64,000 nt of DNA from Corynebacterium sp. NML98-0116 (GCF_001767255.1 NZ_CP017639.1:642875-706874); one strand, 5' to 3'. Positions 35,457 to 44,590 are shown, numbered from the stretch's first letter. The notes: a model not told the origin generated them from the letters alone. Translations and numbers: made by a program.

Positions 35457-36641
35457 ATGGGGGTTCTGCGTATTGATATTGAGCCGTCCGTATTGGACTG
35501 GGCACTGCGACGTACGGGACTCAGTGACGAAAAGCTCCGTGCCACGTTTCCCAAGGTAAACGATTGGCGCTCAGGGGAGGAGCGTCCGACGCTCAACCAA
35601 GCGGAAGAGCTAGCGAAGAAAGCTCGTATCCCATTTGGACGGCTCCTTCTACAGGCGCCTTCTGGCGAAGAGACTGATTTACCTGATTTTCGTACTGTCA
35701 GAAATGAGCGTCTCGATGGGTTGAGTCCTGACCTGCAGGAAGTTATTCACTCCGCCGAGGCGCGCTTGGGGTGGTACGCGGATTACGCAGAGGAAGTTGG
35801 AATTCCCGGTCCTGAAATTCTGCGCTCTGCCCAAGATTCCACCAGTCCCGTCCTGGCCGCTCGCCAGGCTCGCATCGCTCTGGATCTTGATGAGACTTCT
35901 CCTATTGCTGGGCCAGAAAAAGTTACGACACTAACGCACCACATGGAAGATACAGGGATTCTAGTATCCCGGAATGCCATTGTTGGAAACTCTACTCAAC
36001 GTCATCTGAGTATTGATGAGTTCCGTGGATTCACCCTGATTGATGGGGAATACTGCCTGGTGTTTGTGAATACAAGTGACGCTAAAACTGCGCAGCTCTT
36101 CAGTCTCGCCCACGAGTTGGGTCATGTTGCTTTGGCGAAGGCTGGTATTTCTGACCACAGCGACCACCTGCGGGTAGAGCGCTGGTGTAACGAGTTTGCA
36201 GCGGCATTCATCGCCCCAGAGACTGCAGTGAAGGAACGGTACAACAAGAAGTGTTCTTTGCTCGACAACGTCACGTCTCTGGCAAGCGTGTTTGGCATCA
36301 GTAGGGAAGCGATGCTGTTGCGCTTGAAAGATATTTTCCTGATCGAGCAACAAGAGTTCGACGAAGTTATGCGATTGGTCCGTGTCAGGAAAGAAAAGAA
36401 AGCCACACAAGAGGGCGGCGGCGGTCCTTCGTTCCATGTTCTCGTTCGGTCTCGAGTCGGCGGACGATTCTTTGAGACGATCACCTTTGCCGCAAAGTCC
36501 GGACAAATTCCTGAGAGAGATGCTGCGCGGCTTCTTGGTGCTGCCTCGTATAAGTCCTTTGAGAACTTGGTGAAGAAAAGCGATTGGGCTAGCAGGGAGG
36601 CAGAGTACTTAGGAAGCAAATTTCAGCTGATCGGGGATTAG
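35457..36641 (+). CDS. ImmA/IrrE-family metallopeptidase with N-terminal helix-turn-helix-like region
   Basis: 394 residues. The N-terminal ~70 (VLDWALRRTGLSDEKLRATFPKVNDWRSGEERPTLNQAEELAKKARIPFGRLLL) resembles the Xre-like DNA-binding start of COG2856 proteins. The peptidase part holds HELGH at 219-223 (FSLAHELGHVAL) and a downstream NEFAAAFIAPE with E246 as likely third zinc ligand. The C-terminal ~90 residues (FHVLVRSRVGGRFFETITFAAKSGQIPERDAARLLG) are typical of the group that pairs with a toxin or effector. The group is known to cleave repressors or act as antitoxin. ATG follows AAAGGAGGG. The DUF3644 gene follows on the same strand after 96 bp. Less GC-rich than the flanks. Confidence 0.85.
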   Translation: MGVLRIDIEPSVLDWALRRTGLSDEKLRATFPKVNDWRSGEERPTLNQAEELAKKARIPFGRLLLQAPSGEETDLPDFRTVRNERLDGLSPDLQEVIHSAEARLGWYADYAEEVGIPGPEILRSAQDSTSPVLAARQARIALDLDETSPIAGPEKVTTLTHHMEDTGILVSRNAIVGNSTQRHLSIDEFRGFTLIDGEYCLVFVNTSDAKTAQLFSLAHELGHVALAKAGISDHSDHLRVERWCNEFAAAFIAPETAVKERYNKKCSLLDNVTSLASVFGISREAMLLRLKDIFLIEQQEFDEVMRLVRVRKEKKATQEGGGGPSFHVLVRSRVGGRFFETITFAAKSGQIPERDAARLLGAASYKSFENLVKKSDWASREAEYLGSKFQLIGD

Positions 36642-36737
36642 GTTTTAGAAAGCGCAGGCAGGACAGGGTGCGCAGCGAAACCAAAGGGATCGATATTAGA
36701 ACGTCTTTGCGCATCGATTCGAGTAAACTTTGGTGAT

Positions 36738-37754
36738 ATGTGTATCGATGAAGGAAACGAGCAGACAATTACCCGCTTGCTGGATAAGAGTGAGGAGGCG
36801 TTTGTTCTTGCTGTCGAACTGTACAATCGACCGAGCTTAAAATACGGTGCGGAAAGTTGTTCGATTTTGTTGTGCAATGCTTGGGAGCTGATGCTGAAAG
36901 CTCACATGATCAGAAAGTGGGGCATTGATTCAATTTACTTCAAAGATGATCCTAGTAGGACTCTTGCTCTTTCCGATTGTTTGAAGAGGGTTTTTACGAA
37001 TGAGAAGGATCCTCTTCGGGTAAACATGAAGAATGTGATGGAGTTTCGTAATACGAACACGCACTTCATTACAGACGAGTACGACTTGTTTTATGGGCCC
37101 TTCTTGCAGTCGTGCGTGGAAAACTATGCGGACAAGCTTTGGGAATTGCATAACCGTTCGGTAAGCGAGCTCATCCCAGACAATCGGTTGGCCTTGGCAA
37201 TGAGAAGAGGTGCAATCGTTCCTGACGTTATTCGGACAAAGTATGACGCTGCAGTTGCGCAGGAACTACTTGCCCGGCGGAAAGATGTTGCGGATGCTAT
37301 CGGGGCTGAAGGAAATCAGAGGATCGCGGCGACTTACGAGACCTCGTTGAGGCTGGTTAAAAAGAAGAATGATGCAGATTTGAATGTTTACATTCAAAAC
37401 GGATCGGAGCATGGCATCGCCATCGTCAAGGATGTGAAAGATGCCGTTAGCTTTTATCCTTATACTGCTGGTAACGCGACTAAAAAGATCGATTCTTTGT
37501 TAAAGAAAAGAGGCATTACTTTTTGCTTCAATGGTTCAGTGAAAGAGAAGTTTACTACGTATGCTTTCCAGCTCTTTACCAAAGCGTACGAGATGAAAGG
37601 CGATGAGCGCTTCTCCTACGACCGTAAGACTGCGGGAGAGAAAACGAGCAATTGGATATATTCCGAGGCAGCAGTCGAATTTATCGCGCATCAAGTTGAA
37701 AAAGACCCTGGTCACTGTCTTGATCAGTTAAGAAGGAAAATTAATACAAAATAA
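36738..37754 (+). CDS. DUF3644-like protein with HEPN-type Arg-x4-His motif
   Basis: 338 residues. The first ~150 match the DUF3644 layout: EEAFVLAVELYNRP, CSILLCNAWELMLKAHMIRK, SLSDCL-type helix (LALSDCLKRVF), then VMEFRNTNTHFI. R104 and H109 form the R-x4-H motif of HEPN ribonucleases, in the right place at the end of a helix bundle. The rest (about 190-338) is unassigned, lysine-rich and low in GC. A -10-like TAAACT (36724-36729) lies so close to the ATG that the message is probably leaderless; no good ribosome site is present. ATCGAT occurs three times around this promoter. Expected role: RNA-cutting effector of a toxin-antitoxin or anti-phage pair with the preceding gene (inference). Confidence 0.75.
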   Translation: MCIDEGNEQTITRLLDKSEEAFVLAVELYNRPSLKYGAESCSILLCNAWELMLKAHMIRKWGIDSIYFKDDPSRTLALSDCLKRVFTNEKDPLRVNMKNVMEFRNTNTHFITDEYDLFYGPFLQSCVENYADKLWELHNRSVSELIPDNRLALAMRRGAIVPDVIRTKYDAAVAQELLARRKDVADAIGAEGNQRIAATYETSLRLVKKKNDADLNVYIQNGSEHGIAIVKDVKDAVSFYPYTAGNATKKIDSLLKKRGITFCFNGSVKEKFTTYAFQLFTKAYEMKGDERFSYDRKTAGEKTSNWIYSEAAVEFIAHQVEKDPGHCLDQLRRKINTK

Positions 37755-37997
37755 CTGAGCCGCAAATCGCCTTCGAAAAGTAAAACACCAACCCTTGGAG
37801 CAAAGGAATTCTCAGGTCGTTTGACCCTACTCCCATTCGGGAACCCAGCTGTATCCTTCTCGGGTTGGTGCTGTGATACACATTCTACGCAACCTTAGCC
37901 AGTTAGGCAATGCTCCATGACTGATTGTGCAAGAAGCAGCTGAAGCCTTAACCCATCCCACCGCACCGTTCCACCACCGCCCACCTCGTGTGGAACA

Positions 37998-38552
37998 ATG
38001 TTGCTCATGCAACCGACTCAAGAGGATCTCAATATCATTCAGGAGCAGCTCGGCCGCGCGCCTCGCGGTGTGCTGGAAATTTCCTACCGCACGCCGGATG
38101 GCCAGCCTGCGGTGGTCAAGACTGCACCCAAGCTTGACGACGGCACTCCGTTCCCCACGCTCTACTATCTGACGGACCGCCGTCTCACGGCCGAGGCTTC
38201 GCGTTTGGAGGGCGCTCAGGTGATGAAGTGGATGGAGGCCCGCCTGGCCGAGGACGAGGACTTGCAGAAGGATTACCGCCGTGCCCACGAGTACTTTTTG
38301 GCGAAGCGCAACGAGATTGAGGATTTGGGTACGGACTTCTCTGGCGGCGGCATGCCGGATCGCGTGAAGTGCCTGCACGTGCTGATTGCGTACGCGTTGG
38401 CGGAGGGCCCGGAGCACTTCCGTTTCGGTACGGAGGCTGTGGCGCTCGCTGCTGAGCACGGCAACCTGCGCGGCACCGCGATCCCTGCCGACTGGCCGAC
38501 GCTCGAAGACCTCGGCATCACGCTCGCGGAGGCGGGGGAGCGCCTCGCATGA
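37998..38552 (+). CDS. DUF501 family protein
   Basis: 184 residues, conserved in actinobacteria between ftsB and ppx, function unknown. Recognisable stretches: IIQEQLGRAPRGVLEISYRTPDGQPAVVKTAPKLDDGTPFPTLYYLTDRRL, KDYRRAHEYFLAKRNEI, and MPDRVKCLHVLIAYALAEG with a conserved Cys-x-His. ATG at 37998 or 38007. Its last four bases overlap the ppx start (ATGA). The preceding gap, 37755-37997, holds no gene that I can support. Confidence 0.9.
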   Translation: MLLMQPTQEDLNIIQEQLGRAPRGVLEISYRTPDGQPAVVKTAPKLDDGTPFPTLYYLTDRRLTAEASRLEGAQVMKWMEARLAEDEDLQKDYRRAHEYFLAKRNEIEDLGTDFSGGGMPDRVKCLHVLIAYALAEGPEHFRFGTEAVALAAEHGNLRGTAIPADWPTLEDLGITLAEAGERLA

Positions 38553-39514
38553 GCCAGCCGGTAACACTCGCCGCGGTCGACTGCGGCACGAACTCCATTC
38601 GCCTCCTGATCACCCGTTTCGGCCCCGAGACGAACACGTTCGAGGAGGTCTGCCGCGACAACATCATCGTGCGCTTGGGGCAGGGCGTGGACGAGACGGG
38701 CGCGTTTAACCCGGAGGCGATTGAGCGCACCCGCAAGGCGCTCGCCACCTACACTGAGCGCATGCTCGCCGAGGGTGCGCAGCGTGTGCGCATGGTCGCC
38801 ACCTCCGCGACTCGCGACGCTTCCAACCGTGACGTCTTCTTCGACATGACCCGCGAGCTGCTCAGCCAGATCCAGCCCGGCGCACAGGCGGAGGTGATCA
38901 CGGGGGAGGAGGAAGCCCAGCTTTCCTTCATCGGTGCCACGATGGACCTTCCTGCCGACGACGGCCCCTTCTGCGTCATCGACTTAGGCGGCGGCTCTAC
39001 CGAGTTCGTTGTGGGCAACGGCGACACCATCGAGGGCCGCATCTCCACCCAGATGGGATGTGTGCGCCTCACGGAGCGTTTCTTGTGCTCGGATCCGCCA
39101 GCACCCGAGGAGCTGCGCGCGGCCCGCGATTACGCGCGCGAGCAGGTCCAGCACGCGGCAGCGGTGGTCAACATGGCGAAGGCACGCACGATCGTCGGCT
39201 GCGCCGGCACCTTTACGACGCTCTCCGCCCTCACCCAGCGCCTTCCCGAGTACGACCCAACGCGCATCCACCTCTCACGGCTCACCTTCCAAGACTTGCG
39301 CGCCACCATCGCGGAGATCCAGGCGTTGAGCGTGCAGGAACGCAAGGACCACCCGGTGATCCACCCCGGGCGTGCCGACGTCATCCCCGCTGGCACCGCC
39401 GTCGTCGAGGAAATATTAAAAGCCGCCGAGGATCTCACTGGTCTTGACTCGATTGTGATCAGTGAGAAAGACATCCTCGACGGCATCGTGGCCTCGTTGG
39501 TAAGCCACAAATAG
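38549..39514 (+). CDS. ppx: Exopolyphosphatase (Ppx/GppA family)
   Basis: Hydrolyses terminal phosphate from inorganic polyphosphate, or pppGpp in some relatives. The 321-residue product is the short actinobacterial form with only the two ASKHA domains: LAAVDCGTNSIRLLI at the N-terminus (phosphate 1 loop), FIGATMD, CVIDLGGGSTEFVVG (phosphate 2) near residue 143, and CAGTFTTLSAL. It lacks the C-terminal HD-like domain of E. coli Ppx. ATG overlaps the DUF501 stop by 4 bp. It may matter for phosphate balance with the glycerol-phosphate cluster downstream, but no direct link is visible. Confidence 0.92.
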   Translation: MSQPVTLAAVDCGTNSIRLLITRFGPETNTFEEVCRDNIIVRLGQGVDETGAFNPEAIERTRKALATYTERMLAEGAQRVRMVATSATRDASNRDVFFDMTRELLSQIQPGAQAEVITGEEEAQLSFIGATMDLPADDGPFCVIDLGGGSTEFVVGNGDTIEGRISTQMGCVRLTERFLCSDPPAPEELRAARDYAREQVQHAAAVVNMAKARTIVGCAGTFTTLSALTQRLPEYDPTRIHLSRLTFQDLRATIAEIQALSVQERKDHPVIHPGRADVIPAGTAVVEEILKAAEDLTGLDSIVISEKDILDGIVASLVSHK

Positions 39515-39535
39515 TAACTTTAACGCAAGTAAACG

Positions 39536-39793
39536 CTAGTCCTCGTCCGGTTCCAGGATTTGGTCTTGGTGCCCCCGCTTACCGCGTAAGTCTTTGATCT
39601 CGCGCATGCGGGGTTCCGGATCAATCTTGTTCGCAATGGCCTTACGGGTGGAGGTCACCACCTGTTTGGCCACCGGCGAGTTCACCGCTTTCTGCGTGGC
39701 GTTGACAATCTGGTGATAGCGCTTGCGCCCGGCTTTCGTGCCGAACACGTACCCGGCGGCTGCTCCGACAACGAATTGAATCATGGGTGCCAT
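39536..39793 (-). CDS. YtxH-like small membrane-associated protein, 85 aa
   Basis: Short protein with one N-terminal hydrophobic helix (MIQFVVGAAAGYVFG) followed by GTKAGRKRYHQI, the motif of YtxH-type proteins, then a lysine-rich helix and an acidic tail (DQILEPDED). Probably a membrane-anchored cytosolic protein. ATG at 39793 or, three codons in, 39784. It converges with ppx with 21 bp between the stops. Role unknown. Confidence 0.75.
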   Translation of the reverse strand: MAPMIQFVVGAAAGYVFGTKAGRKRYHQIVNATQKAVNSPVAKQVVTSTRKAIANKIDPEPRMREIKDLRGKRGHQDQILEPDED

Positions 39794-39921
39794 AGTACAG
39801 AGGATTACGATCTTGCTTCAGTACTGCCACAATTAAGGTTTTAAGAAAGCTAACCGTTATCCTGGATGCCAAGGCACACGCCGATATTGCGATGACTGTT
39901 GGTGCACTCTGTGAGAAGGGA

Positions 39922-41262
39922 ATGAAGTTGGCTCGTATTTTGGTGCTATCGCATTATTGGGCGCCAGAAAATGGGGTCCCACAGCGGAGGTGGACGTGGC
40001 TCACTGAGATGCTGCACGAGCAGGGGCATTCCGTCAGTGTCATCGCGCCACCGCCGCATTACAATCGCGTGAATGATTGGGCGGAACGCGCCAAGGATGC
40101 AAGAGTGCGCACTCGGCGCCGCATTCGGGGGGTGAACAAAGTCGAGTGGGGTCCATCGGGGGAGCGGATCTTTCGGACACAGTATCTAACTGGTGGCTCC
40201 GGGCTGACAGCGAAGGCTTTGAACCAAGGATTTGTTGCGCTCTCGACGCTGCTGAAAGTCGCCAAACAGCGCTATAAGGCGGAGGAGGCGACGCCTGATC
40301 TCGTCATCGGCACGGTTCCGGCGCTGCCTACTGCTTTTATTACTCCGCTTGCTGCGAAGTTGCTTGGGGTGCTGTACGTGATTGATTTGCGGGATGCCTG
40401 GCCGGACTTGTTGAAGTACTCGAATGACTGGAACTCTGGACTGGGTGAATCTTCGTGGCGGGAACGAATCTTTGGTAAGGGGCCAAAGCAGGTTGTGATC
40501 GCGCTCGTTTCGCACCTGCTGAAAAAGTCGCTGCGCAACGCCGCCGGTGTGATTGTTACCGCCGATGATTTGGGGGAACAGCTCCAGACAAAGCTAGCTC
40601 GCAGAGGCGCAGGCGTTCCGGTGAACGTTTGTACCGTGCGAAATGTGTTTCCAGTCAAAAGCGCATATTCAAGGGAACATGCAACCCATGTGCATCATGT
40701 GCAGAGCGACCGCCCGTATCTCAATGTGTTGTACGCCGGCACGTTAGGTCGAGCCCAGAAACTTGGCAATGCGATCGAGGCAGCAGAATTAGCCCACCGA
40801 CAAGGCGTTGATGTGCACTTGAAGCTTATCGGTGCTGGGGTGACCAAAGAAGCTCTACAAAACCAAGCACGGGAACTCGACGCCGATATCGAAATTTTGC
40901 CTAGAACCTCAGCAGATGCGCTCGAGCAGTACTACGCCTGGGCTGATACTGCCCTGGTGCATCTTGCTGATTGGGCGCCACTACAGCGTGCAGTGCCTTC
41001 GAAAACATACGAGCTTATGGAAGCTGGGATTCATATCAGTGGGGCAGTGGAGGGTGAACCTGCGCGCTTGATTGAACAGTTGCACGCAGGGCATACAGTG
41101 CCCGCGGAAGACCCACAGGCGCTGGCACAACTCTGGGTACGGCTGGCTCATAATCGGGAGCAATTGGAAGTCCCGAGTACTGCGGCTCAGTGGGTGGTTC
41201 ACGAACGAGACGTTGCGAGTCCAGCTGCGCTACAGAAGTTTCTCGACGCCCTCTCGAACTAA
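39922..41262 (+). CDS. GT4-type glycosyltransferase (WbuB-like)
   Basis: 446-residue GT-B fold enzyme, first gene of the surface-polymer cluster. N-terminal domain: ILVLSHYWAPENGVPQRRWTWLTEMLHEQGHSVSVIAPPPHYNR, then YVIDLRDAWPDLL. C-terminal domain: LNVLYAGTLGRAQKLGNAIEAA, YYAWADTALVHLADW and AVPSKTYELMEAGIHISGAV, where the Glu of a loose E-x7-E motif sits. It likely transfers a sugar from a nucleotide donor to a lipid-linked acceptor at the inner membrane face. ATG at 39922 follows GAGAAGGGA. The next gene starts 9 bp after its stop. Confidence 0.85.
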   Translation: MKLARILVLSHYWAPENGVPQRRWTWLTEMLHEQGHSVSVIAPPPHYNRVNDWAERAKDARVRTRRRIRGVNKVEWGPSGERIFRTQYLTGGSGLTAKALNQGFVALSTLLKVAKQRYKAEEATPDLVIGTVPALPTAFITPLAAKLLGVLYVIDLRDAWPDLLKYSNDWNSGLGESSWRERIFGKGPKQVVIALVSHLLKKSLRNAAGVIVTADDLGEQLQTKLARRGAGVPVNVCTVRNVFPVKSAYSREHATHVHHVQSDRPYLNVLYAGTLGRAQKLGNAIEAAELAHRQGVDVHLKLIGAGVTKEALQNQARELDADIEILPRTSADALEQYYAWADTALVHLADWAPLQRAVPSKTYELMEAGIHISGAVEGEPARLIEQLHAGHTVPAEDPQALAQLWVRLAHNREQLEVPSTAAQWVVHERDVASPAALQKFLDALSN

Positions 41263-41271
41263 GGCAGTACC

Positions 41272-42795
41272 GTGAAATCATTGTTCAAAGGTGTGTATCT
41301 GCGCCAGGTCGTATTTACTGCGGGATTTATCGCGCAGCAGTGCAGAACTGACGCTGATGCGTTTGCGCGCAACGTGGCGCAGCGACTCAAACATGTTCAG
41401 TTCGTGGGTCCTGCGCTGCAGCGTCGTGTGCTTTCGAACCAGGACGATGATCTACAAGACACCGCGAAGGCTGCTCGGCGTGCCTTCGAATCTGGTAATT
41501 TTTCGGAAGCCATTGACGTGCTCGCAGGCAGTCGGCGTCACCGGCTGACACGCCAACGTTATGAGTTTGAGCGGGCGAAGCTGTACCAGGACATTGAACG
41601 ATCTTTGCCGCTGCACGGAGCGAAACGTGTTTTTCACTACCTCACAAACTCGTTGCCGCACACGAGCGCGGGATATTCGCTGCGAAGCCACGCTGTGCTG
41701 GAATGTATGCAGTCCGCGGGCATTCAGGTAGCAGCTGCGACGCGGTATGGCTATCCAAATGTTGTCGGCAAGCTTGCTACGGATGAATGTGAGTGTGTCG
41801 ATGGCATTGATTATTTTCGGATGCTGCCCTTGTGGCCATCGAACTCCTTTTTTACACAGCAAGACCGAGCTGTAAGACAGCTAGTACGGTATGCAGGGAA
41901 GTTCGGTGCTGAAGCACTGCACACTACGACGGGATTTGAAAATGCCTTGATCGTCAGTCGCGCAGCAAAACGGCTCGGCATCCCGTGGGTGTACGAGATG
42001 CGGGGCGCACCGGAACAAACATGGCTTTCAAAGCAACCAACGGACAAACGCGAGACTGCGAAGCAATCTGAGTACTATCAAGCGGCACACCGCCAGGAAC
42101 TCGAGGCGGCTCGTCAGGCAGCTGCAGTGGTGGTACTGAGCGAGATTACAAAACGGTCTCTGATTGAGCGCGGAATTAGTGCTGAAAAGATTGTGGTTGC
42201 GCCGAACGGTGTGCCCGATGACGCGTTCCAGCGCCGCGATTCGAAGCTTGAACTACGCCGGGAGCTACGCCTTCCCGAGGGCAAGACGCTTGTGGGAGCC
42301 ATCACCGCAGTTGTCGACTACGAAGGCCTGGAGTACTTCCTCGAGGCACTCACAAAGCTCGATGAGTCTTTCTTTGGTGTCGTAGTGGGAGATGGGGTAG
42401 CGCTGGAGCGGCTGAAGGAACAGGCTCAAGCGCTAGGCATTGAACAGCGAGTGCGTTTCGTCGGCCGACAGCCTGCGAGCAGCATTCACAAATGGTACGG
42501 GGCGCTCGACGTATTCGTAGTGCCGCGCAAGGACACTGTCGTGTGTAGGAACGTGACTCCTATTAAATCGGTGATGGCACAAGCACTCGACATTCCTGTT
42601 GTTGCTTCTGATCTACCCGCGCTCCGCGAAGTAACAGGTGGCATAGAAACGTACGTGGAACCGGAGAATACGATGTCGTTGGCGGAGGGAATCCGCGTCG
42701 CGGCAAGCCTCGAACATGACGAAAGGCGTACATTATGGGCGCGAACGAGGGCGTGGTCCGCTGTAGCGCAGGAATACGCCGCGCTATACAGGTAG
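41272..42795 (+). CDS. GT4-type glycosyltransferase with helical N-terminal extension
   Basis: 507 residues. The first ~120 are helical with one TPR-like unit (AARRAFESGNFSEAIDVLAGS). The GT-B part has VFHYLTNSLPHTSAGYSLRSHAVLECMQSAGIQV, WVYEMRGAPEQTWLS, VVLSEITKRSLIERGISAEKIVVAPNGVPDDAF, then LVGAITAVVDYEGLEYFLEAL and the donor-site VVPRKDTVVCRNVTPIKSVMAQALDIPVVASD. GTG at 41272. Close spacing to the previous gene suggests one transcript. Substrates cannot be told. Confidence 0.85.
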   Translation: MKSLFKGVYLRQVVFTAGFIAQQCRTDADAFARNVAQRLKHVQFVGPALQRRVLSNQDDDLQDTAKAARRAFESGNFSEAIDVLAGSRRHRLTRQRYEFERAKLYQDIERSLPLHGAKRVFHYLTNSLPHTSAGYSLRSHAVLECMQSAGIQVAAATRYGYPNVVGKLATDECECVDGIDYFRMLPLWPSNSFFTQQDRAVRQLVRYAGKFGAEALHTTTGFENALIVSRAAKRLGIPWVYEMRGAPEQTWLSKQPTDKRETAKQSEYYQAAHRQELEAARQAAAVVVLSEITKRSLIERGISAEKIVVAPNGVPDDAFQRRDSKLELRRELRLPEGKTLVGAITAVVDYEGLEYFLEALTKLDESFFGVVVGDGVALERLKEQAQALGIEQRVRFVGRQPASSIHKWYGALDVFVVPRKDTVVCRNVTPIKSVMAQALDIPVVASDLPALREVTGGIETYVEPENTMSLAEGIRVAASLEHDERRTLWARTRAWSAVAQEYAALYR

Positions 42796-42891
42796 TGAAC
42801 AAAATAGCGTTGCTACTGCGTGCTTACTAAGCTGTAACAGTTAGGCTTTGAATGACGGAGAGTTGTTGCACCGCCAGTGGAAGGATTGTTG

Positions 42892-43785
42892 ATGAGTCTT
42901 GATACGAACAGTGACGAAGAGAATCACCAGCCTTCCAACACTGTCGTTGTAGATACGTCGTCGTTGAAAAAGCTCTCAGCGCGGCCGCCTATCGGGCAGT
43001 ACATTGCTGAGATCTGGCAGCGACGCTACTTCCTGCACGCAGATGCCACCGCGAAGGCGTTTCGCACGCCGCGTGACGTCTGGATGGGCAAAGTCTGGCT
43101 TATCATTTCGCCGTTGATTGATGCGATGATGTACGCCGTAATTTTCGGTTTAATCATTCGCACGAGTAACGGTATTCAGAATTTCCCTGGGTATGTGGTG
43201 CTTGGGGTCACGGTTTTCCAGATTTTCCAGAAATACATCACTGACGGTAATGATTTGGTGAAGAAGCAGCAGAATCTGATCAAGTCGTTCATGTTTCCAC
43301 GTGCGGCGCTGGTGTTTTCGCAGAGCTTGCGGCTTTTCTATTCGACGATGCTACCTGTGGGAGTTGCGACGGTCTTTACCTTGCTAACGCAGATCCATGA
43401 GCCGCTGCACTGGACGATCATCTTTCTCATTCCGCTTTTCTTCCTGGCGCACATTTTCGGTACGGGCATCATGTTCATCGTTGCACGTGTCACCGCCTTT
43501 TATCCGGACGCAGAAATTATCTTCCGCCTGGGTCAGCGTTTCTGGTTCTACAGTTCCGGTGTGTTCTTCTCCGTTGAACGTTTTGTCCACCAACCGGTGC
43601 TGAAAGAAGTCATGGAAAATAATCCTGGGTACCAGTTCCTGATGGCCGCTCGCAATTGCGTCATGTATGGTCAAGTGCCGTCGATGGATCTCTGGGGGCC
43701 GATCATTATATGGTCGTTTGCTACCTTCGCGGTTGGATTCCTTTTCTTCTGGAGGGCGGAAGAGCGCTATGTCACAGTCAAATAG
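42892..43785 (+). CDS. ABC-2 type polysaccharide/teichoic acid exporter permease (Wzm/TagG-like)
   Basis: 297-residue inner-membrane permease. After a polar N-tail it shows about six membrane helices: around residues 60-80 (KVWLIISPLIDAMMYAVIFGLII), 90-110, 140-160 (LRLFYSTMLPVGVATVFTLL), 165-190 (TIIFLIPLFFLAHIFGTGIMFI), 205-225 and 270-290 (IIIWSFATFAVGFLFFW). This is the layout of undecaprenyl-linked polymer exporters. ATG at 42892 follows GGAAGGA; a GTG at 42877 lies before that site. The ATPase gene overlaps its 3' end by 17 bp. Confidence 0.88.
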   Translation: MSLDTNSDEENHQPSNTVVVDTSSLKKLSARPPIGQYIAEIWQRRYFLHADATAKAFRTPRDVWMGKVWLIISPLIDAMMYAVIFGLIIRTSNGIQNFPGYVVLGVTVFQIFQKYITDGNDLVKKQQNLIKSFMFPRAALVFSQSLRLFYSTMLPVGVATVFTLLTQIHEPLHWTIIFLIPLFFLAHIFGTGIMFIVARVTAFYPDAEIIFRLGQRFWFYSSGVFFSVERFVHQPVLKEVMENNPGYQFLMAARNCVMYGQVPSMDLWGPIIIWSFATFAVGFLFFWRAEERYVTVK

Positions 43786-44578
43786 CAATGACAGCGCGAT
43801 GGTTCCGTCGATCGTGCTTCAGAACATCACCATGGACTACCCAGTGAAGTCTGAGGAAAAGCGTTTCGGTTGGGACACAGTTCGCGCACTCGATGGCATC
43901 AACCTCGTGATGTATGAAGGTCAGTCGGTTGGGTTCTTCGGCCAAAACGGCTCTGGGAAGTCGACCATGATGCGGATCATCGCTGGGGCTGAGCGGCCGT
44001 CGAGCGGTGAAGTACGTGTGAAATCTCAACCGACGCTCATGGGCGTGCGTGCTGCGCTGCAGCCTCGCCTGTCGGGTGCAAAGAACATTCGGATCGGCTG
44101 CCTTGCAATGGGGATGACGCCTGAAGAAACCGAGGCTGCATTCCCTGGGATCATCGAGCTTGCTGATATCGGAGATGCGATCGACCGTCCGATGAACACG
44201 TATTCCTCTGGACAGGGAGCACGCCTTGGATTCTCGATTGGACTTGCAACGAACCCCGAAATTCTCATCGTTGATGAGACACTTTCTACTGGCGATGCGG
44301 CGTTCGCACAACGCGCAGAAGCCAAAATGCAGTCACTGATCGATAGTGCCGGCACCGTCTTGCTTGTTTCGCATTCACCGAAACAGCTGGAGACAATGTG
44401 TGATCGGGGAGTGTGGATTCACGAAGGAAAGATCATTGCTGATGGTGACGTGGAGGGGGTTTCGGCGAAGTACCAAGAGTGGGTCACACTGAAAGGGGCG
44501 AATGATTTCGCTGCCGCGGACGAAGTTATCGAACAGGTTCGGTTGGGATATTCTAGCCCCAACATTGTTTTTAAGTAG
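43769..44578 (+). CDS. ABC transporter ATPase for polymer export (Wzt/TagH-like)
   Basis: 269-residue ATPase partner of the permease. Walker A FFGQNGSGKST (56-66), signature NTYSSGQGARLGFSIGLA, Walker B PEILIVDETLSTGD and the switch His in LLVSHSPKQLE. The degenerate signature (SSGQG rather than LSGGQ) is normal for the Wzt/TagH/KpsT group, and the absence of a long C-terminal domain argues against chain-length recognition by this subunit. ATG at 43769 lies within the permease end. It powers flipping of a lipid-linked polymer across the plasma membrane. Confidence 0.9.
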   Translation: MSQSNSNDSAMVPSIVLQNITMDYPVKSEEKRFGWDTVRALDGINLVMYEGQSVGFFGQNGSGKSTMMRIIAGAERPSSGEVRVKSQPTLMGVRAALQPRLSGAKNIRIGCLAMGMTPEETEAAFPGIIELADIGDAIDRPMNTYSSGQGARLGFSIGLATNPEILIVDETLSTGDAAFAQRAEAKMQSLIDSAGTVLLVSHSPKQLETMCDRGVWIHEGKIIADGDVEGVSAKYQEWVTLKGANDFAAADEVIEQVRLGYSSPNIVFK

Positions 44579-44590
44579 CGGAGAACACGA

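Noticed and set aside
37827-38567. Minus-strand frame ending in a Trp/Glu-rich tail (TREGYSWVPEWE) before DUF501
   Set aside because: Mostly antisense to DUF501; the tail looked protein-like but no family or start could be supported.
44150-44240. Broken ABC signature (SSGQG) in the exporter ATPase as a sign of inactivity
   Set aside because: This variant is usual in the Wzt/TagH group; Walker A, Walker B and the switch His are intact.
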